Assembly (NCBI GenBank): GCA_963808315.1
Contig: CAWEFK010000014.1
Coordinates: 1 to 64,000, forward strand
DNA from: Palsa-504 sp963808315
Lineage (GTDB): Bacteria > Actinomycetota > Actinomycetes > Streptosporangiales > Streptosporangiaceae
Length of the DNA: 64,000 nucleotides
Reading direction: 5' to 3'
Numbering within the stretch: the first letter of the stretch is position 1; every line of letters starts with the position of its first letter. The position numbers and the translations under genes are program-made. Under the pieces are notes generated by a model. The model saw only the letters and a program-made list of their open reading frames with translations, ran no database searches and was not told where the DNA came from. Below are positions 1-9,835 of the stretch, in pieces.

Positions 1-10
1 TCACGGGTGG

Positions 11-2124
11 CTATGGATTTACCGGCGCGGCCACGGCGGCCACGATGAAGGCGAGGATCTCGGCCGCGTAGCCCAGCTGGCCGAACCGTCCGGCCGGGCC
101 AGTGTGCGCCCCGGCGCCCAGCTCGGGGCGGAACAGCACCCGGCTTCCCGCGGTGTCGGTGGCCCGCAGCCTGGCCACCCACTTGGCCGGCTCGTGGATC
201 AGCACCCGCGGATCGTGCAGGCTGCCGGTGACCAGCAGATCCGGCCGCGGTCCGGCGGGCGGGTTGTCGTAGGGGCTGTAGGAGGCCAGGTAGGCGCGCG
301 CCGCAGGGTCCCGCGGATCGCCCCACTCGTCCCATTCGTTGACGGTGAGCGGGATGGCCGGATCCAGCATGGTGCTCACGCAGTCCACGAACGGAACCTC
401 CGCCACCACCGCCCGCCACCGCCGCGGCGCCAGCGAGTACACCGCCCCCTGCAGCAGCCCGCCCGCCGACAGCCCGCGGGAGACGATCCGGCCGGGCGCG
501 GCCCAGCCTCGGGCCGCCAGCATGTCCGCAGCGGCGATGAAGTCGGTGAAGGTGTTGCGCTTGCGGCCCAGCCGGCCGTCCAGCCACCAGCTCCTGCCAC
601 CCTCGCCGCCGCCGCGCACGTGCGCGACGGCATAGACGAAGCCCCGGTCCAGCAGGCTGGGGGTCGCCACGCTGAAGGCCGGCCACTCGCAGGACTCGTA
701 GGCGCCGTAGCCGTAAAGGAGGCACGGGGCACTGCCGTCGCGCCGCGACCCGGCCCGGTAGGCGATCGTCACCGGGACGGACGTGCCGTCCGGTGCGACC
801 GCGGTAACGCGCTCGGTGGCGTAACGCGCCGGATCGTAACCGGGTACCTGCTGCTGCTTGCGCGCCCGCCAGCGGCCGGTGGCCAGGTCCACGTCGTGCC
901 AGGACGGCGGCTCGACGAGCGATTCGGTGCGCACGGTCACCGCCGTGGCGTGGTAATCCTCGTTCCGGGCGAGGGCAAGCGAGCTGTGCGGGCCGCCGGC
1001 CTCGATCAGCCGCTGCTCTCCCGACTGGCGGTCCACGATCCGCAGCTGGGTCGCGGCCGCCTGCCGCTGCTGCACGACCAGGTACCGCCCGAACACGTCC
1101 ACCGAGACCAGGCGGGTGTCCGGTGACCCGGCGATGACCTGGCGCCACCGGGCCCGGCCGGCCCCAGTCGCGGGCCCAGTCGCGGCCCCAGTCGCGGCCC
1201 GGGCAGTGGGGCCATGGGCCCAGTGGTGGGCATTGTCGCGGGCGCGGCCACCAGCCGGAACTCTTCCGCGTCCGCGTTGGTGACCAGGAAGAACTCGCCC
1301 AGGCCCGGTCCGGCCGCGTGCTCGGCGCGATACTCGATGCCCGGCGTTCGCCTCTCCATAACGGCGGGTTCGGTGTCGGTCCTGGCCGCCGGGAGCACGA
1401 GCGTCTCGGTGCTGTCCCTGGACTCCGTCTCGATCAGCACGTACGCGCCGCTGCGGGTGGCCCGCACGGTGACCTCGAACCGCTGGTCCTCCTCCCGGAA
1501 CACCAGCGTGTCCCGGTGGGGACCGGTGCCTAGCAGGTGCCGCCGGACCTCGTGCGGCCGGTACTTGGCGTCGGTGACGACGTAGAGCAGCGACCGCGAG
1601 TCGGCCGACCAGGCCAGCCCGTAGTAGGTTCCCTCGATCCGCTCCGGCAGGTCGGTGCCGCGGTCCAGGTCGCGGATGCGCAGCTGGTAGCGCTCGTCCC
1701 CGTCGAGGTCGACGGAATAGGCCAGCAGCCGTCCGTCCGGGCTGATCTCCCGGACGCCGAGCCCGAGATAGCCGCCGCCGGCCGGATCCTCCGCCAGCAG
1801 CAGGTTCTCGTCGAGCAGCACCTGGGCGGGTCGGTCAGGGCCGGCGGCCCGGCAGAACTGCTCGTATTCCCGGCCCGGGACGGTCCGGGTGAAGTAGCTG
1901 TGGCCGGCCCGGCGCCAGCTCACCGACTCCTCGGCCGGGATCACCCGCGCGGCCAGCTCGGCGGCCAGCTCGTCCCGCAGCCCGCGCACCGAGTCCAGCC
2001 AGCGGTCGTAGTAGGCGCGCTCGGCCGCCAGGTAATCCCGCATCGCGGGCAGGTCTCGGTCGCGCATCCAGGCGTACGGGTCGGGGTCGCCGCCGGCCGG
2101 AGCGACGGGCGGGCCGCTCCTCAC
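11..2124 (-). CDS. S9 prolyl oligopeptidase (oligopeptidase B-like), frameshifted
   Basis: Serine peptidase of the prolyl oligopeptidase family, which cleaves short peptides. The GTG start at 2124 overlaps the stop of the upstream P1 peptidase gene (GTGA), so the two are translationally coupled. The N-terminal propeller part (DPYAWMRDRD onward) reads in one frame from 2124 to about 1215. The catalytic part reads in another frame from about 1160 to 11. It carries the nucleophile motif GLSAGG, the acidic-residue region SLHDPRV and the histidine region GAGAHTG. Joined, the two parts give about 700 residues, the family's usual size. The frame changes next to three 12-bp repeats at 1165-1200, in a linker between domains. 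The family normally has GxSxGG, so the active site looks intact. It is either a pseudogene or a sequencing indel. Confidence 0.85.
1165..1200. repeat. Three tandem 12-bp units inside the S9 peptidase gene
   Basis: Three copies of a unit close to CAGTCGCGGCCC start at 1165, 1177 and 1189. On the minus strand they encode repeated Pro-Arg-Leu-Gly. Further CAGT-rich near-copies follow at 1204 and 1221 with irregular spacing. The reading frame of the peptidase is lost here, which suggests slippage. Confidence 0.75.
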
Positions 2125-3217
2125 TGGCCGCCCGCGGGCCCGGTCAGGACCCTGCGGAGCTCGTCGGCGGGCAGCCGGACGGAGGTGTGGCCGTCCCGGC
2201 CGCTGACCGTCTCCGCCTGCAGCAGGCTGTTGAGCACGGCCTCCTCCGTCGCCTCCACCACGGCGGCGAAGTAACCGTCGAGCGCGCGGCCGGTGACCGG
2301 CGCTCCCAGCGCGCGGCCGCGCGGGGCGCGCAGCCCGGTGGCCAGCGCCAGGAAGATCTCGCCGCTGGCGTGGTGAGCCGTGCTCCCGGTCCTGGCCAGG
2401 CCGAGCCCGGCCCGGCGGGCCAGCCGGCCGCACCCGGCCGCGTCGAGCGGCCCGTCGGTGAGCGCGACGACGATGCACGAGCCGGCGGGTTTCGGCCGGC
2501 CGGTGCCCGGCGGCGGGGCGGGCAGCAGCTGGCCGGCGGCCTGCCCGCCACGGTGAGCCGCTCCCGGTCCCCGAAGTTGGTCAGCGTGACCACCGCCACG
2601 GTGTGCCCGTCGGGCAGCACGCGGGAGGCGGTGCCGATGCCGCCCTTGTAACCCAGGCAGGTCATCCCGGTCCCGGCCCCGACCGCGCCCTCGGCGCCGT
2701 CCACAAAGGCCCGGGCGGCACCGCCCGCCGACGCCCGGGCGGCGCCGAGCGCGGCCCGGACATCGTCGCGGCTTACCTGCATGCGGCGCGGTTCGGACAG
2801 GAAGCTGTCGTCGCACTCCGCGACGACCGGGATGATCACGTCCTCGACGCCGATCGCGGGCTGCTCCTCGATGAGCAGCTCGCACGCCGCGTCGTACACC
2901 CGGCCGACCTGCATGGTCGAGGTGAGGAAGACGGGGGTCTCGGCCAGCCCCCATTCCCGGATGGCCAGCATTCCGGTGCATTCACCCGCGCCGTTGAGCA
3001 CGGCGGCGCCGGCCGGCACCGGTGCGGTGAACAGGTCCCCGCCCGGGTCGAGCACGGTGACGCCGGTGCGGGCGATGCCGCGCCCGGCGGGCGGCGGCGG
3101 CTCGTCTCGCCAGACGGTCGCGTGGCCGAGCCCGGCCCCGGGCACGTCGAGCACCGAGCCGGTCGGGCCGGATGGCAGCAGGCCGATGGTGATGCCAAGA
3201 TCGGTGACACGGGGCAT
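2121..3217 (-). CDS. P1 family peptidase (DmpA/L-aminopeptidase-D-esterase type), frameshifted
   Basis: Member of the DmpA/P1 family of self-processing N-terminal nucleophile aminopeptidases. From the ATG at 3217 (MPRVTDLGITIGLLPSG) the frame shows family features such as VPGAGLGHATVW, GMTCLGYKGGIGTASR and LTNFGDRERLTV. Around 2540-2555 the frame jumps and continues as AGQLLPAPPP through SCIVVALTDGPLDA to the stop at 2121. A single missing base within AGGCCGCCGGCC restores one protein of about 365 residues, normal for the family. It is co-transcribed with the S9 peptidase downstream, so the pair may form a peptide-degradation unit. The divergent HDAC-fold gene starts 28 bp away. Confidence 0.8.
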
Positions 3218-3245
3218 CCCGCGATGGTAACCCGGAGGATGCGGA

Positions 3246-4310
3246 GTGAGCCTGCAAGTCCCGGTGGTGTGGAGCGAGGATTGCCTTCGGCACGAGCCCG
3301 ACGGCGAGGTGTGGCTCGGCGTCCGGGATCCGGGCACCGAAGTCCCGGCCCGGGCCCTGGTCCTGCGGGACGCGCTGGCGGCCGCGGGCGCCCCGATCGT
3401 GCCCGCAAACCGGCACGGCGAGGAGATCCTGCGCGCCGTGCACGACCCGCTGCTGGTTGACCACCTGGCCAGCATCTGGCGGGAATGGGAGGCGGCGGGC
3501 CTGCCTGGCACCTACGGCCGGGACCGCGTCGTTCCCTACGTGTTCCCGACCCCCGGGATGCTCGCCGGGCTGCCGATGCGCTCGCCGCCGGCCGTGCACG
3601 GCCGGGCCGGCCGGTTCTGCTACGACACGATGACGCTGGTCGGCCCGGGGAGCTGGGAGGCGATCAGGGGGGCCGCGGACGCCGCGCTGACCGCCGCCGA
3701 GCTCATCCGCGAAGGGCACCGGCTGGCCTACGCGCTGTGCCGGCCGCCGGGCCACCACGCGACGAGAGATGCCTACGGCGGCTCCTGCTATCTCAACAAC
3801 GCCGCGATCGCGGCGCAGGCACTGCGCGCCGCGGGCGCGCGGCGGGTCGCGGTCATCGACATCGACGCGCACCACGGCAACGGCACGCAGGGGATCTTCT
3901 ACGGCCGCGCCGATGTCTGGTACGGCTCGCTGCACGTGGATCCGGGGGCGGGCTGGTTCCCGCACTACGCCGGGTACGCGAGCGAGCGCGGGTCGGGAGC
4001 GGGCGCGGGCTTCAACCGCAACCTGCCGCTGCCCCCCGGGGCCGGGGACGACGAATGGCTCGCCGCCCTCGACCTGCTGTGCGGAGAAGTGGCCGCGCTC
4101 GCGGTCGACGCCGTGGTGGTGTCCCTCGGCCTGGACGCGGCCGCCGCCGACCCGGAGAGCCCGCTGCGGGTCACCGAGGCCGGGTACTTCGCCGCGGGCC
4201 GGCGGGTCGCGGCGCTCGGGCCGGCCGTGCTGGTCCAGGAGGGCGGATACGACCTGCCCTCGCTCGGCGGGCTCGCCGTCGCCGCGGTTCGGGGCGCCTG
4301 CGGGTGCTGA
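3246..4310 (+). CDS. Histone-deacetylase-fold amidohydrolase (acetylpolyamine amidohydrolase-like)
   Basis: Zinc-dependent deacetylase of the arginase/HDAC superfamily, 354 residues from a GTG start. The signature is complete: RPPGHHA (catalytic His pair), DIDAHHGNGTQ (metal-binding Asp and His), SLHVDPGAGWFPHYAG, and LGLDAAAADP (third metal ligand). The C-terminal QEGGYD supplies the usual Tyr. Bacterial members remove acetyl groups from polyamines, lysines or small amides, and the substrate cannot be fixed from sequence. The gene is divergent from the P1/S9 peptidase pair. The window holds a second, more AcuC-like paralogue at 41263-42477. Confidence 0.85.
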   Translation: MSLQVPVVWSEDCLRHEPDGEVWLGVRDPGTEVPARALVLRDALAAAGAPIVPANRHGEEILRAVHDPLLVDHLASIWREWEAAGLPGTYGRDRVVPYVFPTPGMLAGLPMRSPPAVHGRAGRFCYDTMTLVGPGSWEAIRGAADAALTAAELIREGHRLAYALCRPPGHHATRDAYGGSCYLNNAAIAAQALRAAGARRVAVIDIDAHHGNGTQGIFYGRADVWYGSLHVDPGAGWFPHYAGYASERGSGAGAGFNRNLPLPPGAGDDEWLAALDLLCGEVAALAVDAVVVSLGLDAAAADPESPLRVTEAGYFAAGRRVAALGPAVLVQEGGYDLPSLGGLAVAAVRGACGC

Positions 4311-4534
4311 CCGGGCCAGGGAGTCACGGCATCGTCACGGCTTGGCGGCTGTTGATCAACAGGACTTGCCAGTGGCCTGGACCGTGACACGTTTGGTTAA
4401 ATACCTACCGTATTGCTCGATTTACCGGCCTGCGGGTCGCCGCGCTGACTGCTATCCGGCAGCTCGGTCCCGAAGGTCGTTCGGTGAGTCCGCGGCACGA
4501 ACGCGGACCGCGGCGAGGACGGGAGCAGGCAATC

Positions 4535-6370
4535 GTGCGCATCAGGCATTCACTGGCCAGGACGGTGGCGGCGCTGACCCTGGCGGCCGCCGTCGCGGCG
4601 TGCGGCGGGACGACCGCGAAGGTCGGCGCGGGCAGCGCCGTCAAGGGGACTCCCGAGCACGGCGGCACGGTGACCGTGGCCCAGCCGTCTGGCGCGTCGC
4701 CCAACGACGTCTTCCCGCTGCCGCCCTCCACCAACAGCGACGGCTACAACGAGAACCTGACCATCGGTGAGTGGCCGTACCTGGTCAACATCGGAGTCGG
4801 CGCGAGCTCGGTGATCAACCAGAAGGAGAGCCTGTACAGCTCGCTGACCTGGTCAGACAACAACTCGGTGATCACCATCGTGCTGAAGCCGTGGAAGTGG
4901 TCCGACGGGACGCCGATCACCGCCCGTGACTTCACGTTCGTCTACAACCTGCTGAAGGCCAACTACAACGACTGGGAGGAGTACGACCCTGGCCTGTTCC
5001 CGTCCGACGTGACCAAGGTGACCACGCCGAACGTGCATACCGTCGTCATCGACCTGAACCGGTCCTACAATCCCTCGTTCTACGACGACGACGTGCTGAC
5101 GTTCGTGCCGCTGCTGCCGCAGCACGCCTGGGACAAGACCTCGCTGACCGGCGCGGTCGGCAACTACGACGAGACCGCCGCGGGAGCCCGGACGGTATGG
5201 AACTTCCTGCAGAAGCAGGGCTCGGACATCAGCACCTTCACCACCAACCCGATGTGGAAGGTGGTAGACGGCCCGTGGAAGCTGGCCGAGTTCCTGAACG
5301 ACGGCTACTACGCCTGGACGCCGAACAGCAACTACTCCGGCCCCGCCAAGCCGGCCCTTTCCAAGGTCATCTTCACCCCCTTCACCACCGACGCCGCCGA
5401 GATGGACACGCTGCGCTCGGGAACCAGCCTGACCGTGGGCCTGCTGCCGCTCAACGACGTCGGCCAGATCAGCTCGCTGGAGCGCGAGGGCTACACGGTC
5501 GCGTCGGTGCCCACCCCCGGAGTCGCCGAGATCGTGCCGAACCTGTACAACCCGGTCAACGGCCCGCTGCTGGGTCAGCTCTACATCCGGCAGGCCATGG
5601 AGTACCTGATCAACCGGAAGCAGATACTGTCCGACGCGTTCCATGGTTACGGCGACCCAGGCAACGGCCCGGTCGCGATCAACTACGGCCAGCAGTGGGA
5701 CTCGCCGCAGGAGAAGGCGGGCGGACCGTACCCGTACTCGCCAGCCAAGGCGCAGGCGCTGCTCAAGGCCCACGGCTGGACGGTGACGCCGAACGGCACC
5801 GACACCTGCCAGCAGCCAGGCACCGGCGCGTCCGACTGCGGCGCGGGCGTCGCCGCGGGCCAGAAGCTGCAGTTCCAGCTGCTGTACGCATCCGGGTCGG
5901 CCTATTTCGACCAGCAGAACGCGGCCATCCAGACCAGTGAGGCGCTGGCCGGCATTCATATCACCCTGAAGGCCGAGCCGTTCAACACGCTGGTCGCCAC
6001 GACCGGCACCTGCGACGCCGCCTCACATCCGGCTTCGACCTGCGCCTGGCAGCTTGAGCAGTTCGGCTACCAGCCGTACGAGCCGGACCCGAGCGGAGCG
6101 GGCATCTTCAACACCAACGCGGTCAGCAACTACGGCGGCTACTCCAGCCCCGAGATGGACCAGCTCATCAACCAGACCGAGTACGGGTCCAGCCAATCGG
6201 CGTTCTATGCCTATGAGGACTACGCCGCGGACCAGCTGCCGTGGCTGTGGCTGCCCGACCCGTCGGTGCCATTCGTGTACAAGAACAACCTGGCCGGCAT
6301 GATCCCGACGAGCCCGTTCGACTTCACCCTGAATCCGGAGGTCTGGTATTACGTCAAGCCAGGCTCATGA
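4535..6370 (+). CDS. Peptide/oligopeptide ABC transporter substrate-binding lipoprotein (family 5)
   Basis: Extracytoplasmic solute-binding protein of the DppA/OppA (SBP_bac_5) family. I chose the in-frame GTG at 4535 (VRIRHSLARTVAALTLAAA) over the one at 4484, because GGGAG lies just upstream and the lipoprotein signal then begins at residue 1. The lipobox is AVAACGG, so the mature protein is lipid-anchored. The body shows family features: LKPWKWSDGTPITARDFTF near the N terminus and LYIRQAMEYLINRKQI in the middle. It starts a tight operon whose next gene overlaps by ATGA. Substrate is probably a peptide. Confidence 0.9.
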   Translation: MRIRHSLARTVAALTLAAAVAACGGTTAKVGAGSAVKGTPEHGGTVTVAQPSGASPNDVFPLPPSTNSDGYNENLTIGEWPYLVNIGVGASSVINQKESLYSSLTWSDNNSVITIVLKPWKWSDGTPITARDFTFVYNLLKANYNDWEEYDPGLFPSDVTKVTTPNVHTVVIDLNRSYNPSFYDDDVLTFVPLLPQHAWDKTSLTGAVGNYDETAAGARTVWNFLQKQGSDISTFTTNPMWKVVDGPWKLAEFLNDGYYAWTPNSNYSGPAKPALSKVIFTPFTTDAAEMDTLRSGTSLTVGLLPLNDVGQISSLEREGYTVASVPTPGVAEIVPNLYNPVNGPLLGQLYIRQAMEYLINRKQILSDAFHGYGDPGNGPVAINYGQQWDSPQEKAGGPYPYSPAKAQALLKAHGWTVTPNGTDTCQQPGTGASDCGAGVAAGQKLQFQLLYASGSAYFDQQNAAIQTSEALAGIHITLKAEPFNTLVATTGTCDAASHPASTCAWQLEQFGYQPYEPDPSGAGIFNTNAVSNYGGYSSPEMDQLINQTEYGSSQSAFYAYEDYAADQLPWLWLPDPSVPFVYKNNLAGMIPTSPFDFTLNPEVWYYVKPGS

Positions 6371-7323
6371 CCTGGTACCTGATCCGCCGCGTCGGCCAGT
6401 CGATCGCGGTCGTGATCGGCGTGATGATCCTCACCTTCCTCCTGCTGCACCTGGAGCCGGGCAGCGTGGCCAGGTCCGTCCTCGGGCTGAAGGCCACGCC
6501 CGCCCGGGTCGCCATCTTCGACAGCCTGTACGGCCTGAACAAGCCCCTTTACCAGCAGTTCCTGATCTACGTCAAGCAGATCTTCCAGGGCAATCTGGGG
6601 ATCTCGTACCAGCTACAGCAGCCGGTGACCACGCTGATCGAGCAGCGGCTGCCCCGGGACGCGATCCTGCTCGGCCTGTCCACGCTGCTGGCCCTGGTGA
6701 TCGGCGTGCCCACCGGGATTTACCAGGCGGCGCGGCACAACCAGCTGGCGGACGACCTGCTCGCCGGGACCTGGTTCACGCTCTACTCGGCGCCGGACTT
6801 CATGGAGGCGCTGCTGCTCATCGCGCTGCTCTGCGTTCAGCTGCACGTCCTGCCTGCGGCCTTCCCCGGCGGGGTGACCTCGGTCGGCGGCCTGTTCGCG
6901 AACTGGCAAGCGCTGGTCCTGCCGGTCGGGGTGCTGGCCATCAACAGCGTGGCCGGCTTCAGCCAGTACGTGCGGTCCACCGCCCTGCAGGCGCTGGCCG
7001 AGGACTACATCCGGGTGGCCCGGGCCAAGGGCCTGTCGGAGCGGCTGGTGCTGACCCGCCATGTGCTGCGCAACTCGCTGCTGCCGGTGATCACCATCCT
7101 CGGGCTGTCGCTGCCGGACATCGTGGCCGGCGCGGTGATCGCGGAGTCGATCTTCAACTTTCCCGGCATGGGCCTGCTGTTCTGGCAGTCCGCGCTCGCC
7201 CACGACTTCCCGGTGATGCTCGGCGGGACACTGGTCATCGGCGTGGCCACCGTGCTCGGCAACCTGGCCGCCGACGTGGCCTACAGTGCGCTCGACCCGA
7301 GGATCCGCTATGGCCGCGCCTGA
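6367..7323 (+). CDS. ABC transporter permease, DppB/OppB type
   Basis: Inner-membrane permease of the peptide/nickel ABC family. The ATG at 6367 overlaps the TGA of the binding-protein gene (ATGA), which is why I use it instead of the longer open frame. The first membrane helix (IAVVIGVMILTFLLLHL) lies at the very N terminus, as in DppB. The cytoplasmic EAA loop for the ATPase is readable as EDYIRVARAKGLSE, followed by LRNSLLPVITI. Length is 318 residues, typical. It should pair with the next gene as the two-permease channel. Confidence 0.9.
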   Translation: MTWYLIRRVGQSIAVVIGVMILTFLLLHLEPGSVARSVLGLKATPARVAIFDSLYGLNKPLYQQFLIYVKQIFQGNLGISYQLQQPVTTLIEQRLPRDAILLGLSTLLALVIGVPTGIYQAARHNQLADDLLAGTWFTLYSAPDFMEALLLIALLCVQLHVLPAAFPGGVTSVGGLFANWQALVLPVGVLAINSVAGFSQYVRSTALQALAEDYIRVARAKGLSERLVLTRHVLRNSLLPVITILGLSLPDIVAGAVIAESIFNFPGMGLLFWQSALAHDFPVMLGGTLVIGVATVLGNLAADVAYSALDPRIRYGRA

Positions 7324-8299
7324 CATCGGGGCGGCGGCCGCCTATAAGTCCCCGGCGGGCCGGCCGCTGGCGCCGGAAGGGGGCGAGGTCACCGCCTCCG
7401 GCACCGGCACCCAGCTCAGCCTGCGGGCGTTCGTGCAGAGCAAGCGGGCGCTGACCGGGACCGGGATCATCGTGCTGCTTGCCCTGTTCTGCTTCGTGGG
7501 CCCGCTGCTCTATCACACCAACCAGGTCACGGTGAACCTGGGCATCGAGAACAGCCCGCCCGGGCCCGGTTACCCGCTGGGCACCGACCAGTACGGGATC
7601 GACGTGCTCGGCAGGCTGATGACGGGCGGCCAGTCCTCGCTCGAGCTCGGCTTCGCCGTCGGCATCGCGACCACGGTGATCGGCTTGCTCTACGGCTCGG
7701 TGTCCGGGATGGCCGGCGGGATCGTGGACGCGGTCATGATGCGCATCATCGACACCGTGCTGGCGGTGCCCACCTTCATCCTGCTGCTCATCGTGGCCAG
7801 CATGTTCTCGCTCAGCCTCTCGGTGATTATCCTGATCTTGACCGTGCTGTCCTGGCCTTATACCGCACGGCTGATCCGCGGCCAGGTGCTCGCGCTGCGG
7901 TCAAGGGACTTCGTGCAGGCGTCGCGGACGATGGGCGCCACCGGCCGGTGGATCCTGGCCCGGCACATGGTGCCGAATACGCTCGGCGTCAGCGTGGTCA
8001 CCGGGGCCTTTGCCATCGCGGACTCGATCTACGCGCTGTCGGCGCTGAGCTTCCTCGGGATCGGGCCGCCGCCGCCGTTCACCGACTGGGGCACGATGCT
8101 GAGCGGCGGGGTCAATAACCTGTTCAACGGCTACTGGTGGCAGGTGTACCCGCCGCTGGTCGTGCTGGTCCTGGTCGTGGTGGCGTTCCGTCAGGTCGGT
8201 GACGCGCTGAACGACATCGTGAGCGGTCAGCGGAGCAACGTGATGCGCCGGCGCCGGCGGTTCCGGCTGCTGCCGCTGTCCGCCCCCCGGCCCGAGTAG
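7310..8299 (+). CDS. ABC transporter permease, DppC/OppC type
   Basis: Second permease of the peptide ABC transporter, about 329 residues from the ATG at 7310, which overlaps the preceding permease gene by 14 bp. It has the OppC-like N-terminal extension, one helix (GTGIIVLLALFCFVGPLLY), a periplasmic stretch containing LGTDQYGIDVLGRLM, then the core helices. The EAA loop is RSRDFVQASRTMGAT. No ATP-binding subunit (DppD/DppF) follows: the next 180 bp are noncoding and the next gene is unrelated. The transporter must borrow an ATPase from elsewhere or be incomplete here. Confidence 0.9.
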   Translation: MAAPDIGAAAAYKSPAGRPLAPEGGEVTASGTGTQLSLRAFVQSKRALTGTGIIVLLALFCFVGPLLYHTNQVTVNLGIENSPPGPGYPLGTDQYGIDVLGRLMTGGQSSLELGFAVGIATTVIGLLYGSVSGMAGGIVDAVMMRIIDTVLAVPTFILLLIVASMFSLSLSVIILILTVLSWPYTARLIRGQVLALRSRDFVQASRTMGATGRWILARHMVPNTLGVSVVTGAFAIADSIYALSALSFLGIGPPPPFTDWGTMLSGGVNNLFNGYWWQVYPPLVVLVLVVVAFRQVGDALNDIVSGQRSNVMRRRRRFRLLPLSAPRPE

Positions 8300-8477
8300 C
8301 CACCCGGTCGGCCAGAAAGCGCCCGCAGCCCAGGGCCGCGGGATTCCGCGTGAGCAGTAACCACAGCGAACCTGCAGACCCGCCCGCAGATGGGCACAGA
8401 AACCCATCAGTAGCTGTGCGCAGATTGAACGCGAAAGCCGCGGACCATCGTGGCGTCGGCTGATTAAAGGAGCACGC

Positions 8478-8735
8478 ATGCGGTACAGCGCTAACTGCCA
8501 GTCGGAGTGGGCGACGGTCACCGACTCCGGCCGCCCCGACGGCGCCGACTTCTGGATCTACGACCGGGGCACCCACGCGCTCGAGGTGGGCTCGACCGAG
8601 CGTACGACGTTCATCAGGCAGTGGGAGACGACCAAAATGGTCGGTGTCGCCAAGGCCAAGGCGCAGGCCTGCATCGAGGTGCACGACCGGCACGGGATGA
8701 GCAAGCCGCTCTGTACGCCGTTTATCGGTCATTAG
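8478..8735 (+). CDS. Hypothetical protein, 85 aa
   Basis: Small soluble protein with a strong ribosome binding site (AAAGGAG) 7 bases before the ATG. It has no membrane segment or signal peptide, is rich in Trp, Thr and charged residues, and contains DGADFWIYDRGTHALEVGS and two cysteines. I do not recognise the family. Codon bias matches the surrounding genes, which supports it being real. It stands alone between the ABC operon and a convergent methyltransferase gene. Confidence 0.6.
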   Translation: MRYSANCQSEWATVTDSGRPDGADFWIYDRGTHALEVGSTERTTFIRQWETTKMVGVAKAKAQACIEVHDRHGMSKPLCTPFIGH

Positions 8736-8918
8736 GGCGGGACACCCAGGTTCGTTCTGAAAAAATAAAGCACGAGGTCCAGCGCGGCGGGAATGTCGCG
8801 CCGGAGTTTCGCTCGCGATTTCCCTGGTGGGCATGCCCGGCCCCTTGCTGGCGCACAGGCAGCGGTTGCGTAACGATCAGCCGCCCGGCTCATCCAGCCC
8901 GTGACGGCAGCGTGAGCG

Positions 8919-9737
8919 TCAGCAGGCCCGGAAAAGAGTGACGGTGGCCAGGTCACCCGCGATCCGCCGGGCCAGCGGGAGCGCGTACCGGACCCGGCGC
9001 GGCAGCCGCCTGCGCAGTCCGGGAGGGGGCCGGGTGACGGCCGCCTGCTGCACGACTTCCAGGCCGAGGGATTCCAGCGTGCGTGGGTCATCGCAGGACC
9101 ATGCCCAGCGCGCATCTATGTTCTTCCTGGCCGCCAGCTTGTGCTGCTGCTCCAGTGTCCGCTGGCGATAGGTGTCGAAGGCGATCAGCGCCCCGGGGAA
9201 CGTCCCGGCGATGCGGGCGATGACCTGCGGGGCCTGATCCAGGTAGGCAAGTACGCCGTCGGCCACGAAGAAATACGGCCCAGGGCTTTCCTGGACAGCA
9301 GGCACCCAGTCCTGATCAAGCACCGAGGCAGCCACCATGCGGCGGTGGCCGGAATCGGCGAAGAACCTGCGGCGCAGCTCGATCGTGTCCGGCAGGTCCA
9401 GGTCGATCCAGTGAGCGCCAGGATGCCCGACTCGCTCGAACCTGGTATTGAGCCCGGTCCCGAGTTCCACGACTGTCCCGCCCGGATGGGCGGTGAGGAA
9501 GTCGCTGACCCAGTCATCGAAAATCGCCGTGCGCAGGACGGTAACGCGGCCGCCGCCCCAGCCGCGGCCGTACTTCTGCGTGTCGAAGTCAACCGCCGCC
9601 AGGACCTGGGCCGCCTTGGGGTCCCGGAGTACCGGCCGCCTCCTGCGCGTCTCCTGCGCCCGGGCCGCCAGCGGGATGAACAGCGTCTCTTGTACCGCCC
9701 CGAGCTCCGCCCGCACACGATCAGCCATAGCAGCCAT
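8919..9737 (-). CDS. Class I SAM-dependent methyltransferase (TcmP/LCMT-like)
   Basis: Methyltransferase of the leucine carboxyl methyltransferase-like family, which includes polyketide O-methyltransferases such as TcmP. I start it at the ATG at 9737 (MAAMADRVRAELG), giving 272 residues. The open frame extends further upstream but without family resemblance. The SAM-binding motif is VVELGTGLNTRFERVG, followed by the acidic motif WIDLDLPDTIELRR, and post-motif FFVADGVLAYLD is typical. The substrate is unknown and no biosynthetic cluster is adjacent. It is divergent from the YbjQ operon, whose promoter lies 70 bp upstream. Confidence 0.75.
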   Translation of the reverse strand: MAAMADRVRAELGAVQETLFIPLAARAQETRRRRPVLRDPKAAQVLAAVDFDTQKYGRGWGGGRVTVLRTAIFDDWVSDFLTAHPGGTVVELGTGLNTRFERVGHPGAHWIDLDLPDTIELRRRFFADSGHRRMVAASVLDQDWVPAVQESPGPYFFVADGVLAYLDQAPQVIARIAGTFPGALIAFDTYRQRTLEQQHKLAARKNIDARWAWSCDDPRTLESLGLEVVQQAAVTRPPPGLRRRLPRRVRYALPLARRIAGDLATVTLFRAC

Positions 9738-9806
9738 TACACACCCGCGAGCCGCCAGCCACTCCGATGGCGTGATCCAACCGCCCGCAGGGCCTCCCGG
9801 TGCCGG

Positions 9807-9835
9807 TTGACAGCCGCCTATCAAACTGATATCAC
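9807..9835 (+). promoter_or_regulatory. Promoter of the ybjQ operon (-35 TTGACA, 17-bp spacer, -10 TATCAC)
   Basis: A consensus -35 hexamer TTGACA at 9807-9812 is followed after exactly 17 bp by TATCAC at 9830-9835. It lies about 50 bp before the ATG of the YbjQ gene. The operator palindrome at 9813-9848 covers the spacer and the -10 element. Confidence 0.6.

Noticed and set aside
104..1126. Long plus-strand open frame of 340 codons
   Set aside because: It is the antisense shadow of the S9 peptidase catalytic domain; Arg/Gly/Pro-rich with no family pattern.
3485..4387. Alternative frame over the HDAC-fold gene
   Set aside because: The frame from 3246 has every catalytic motif; the other is a shadow.
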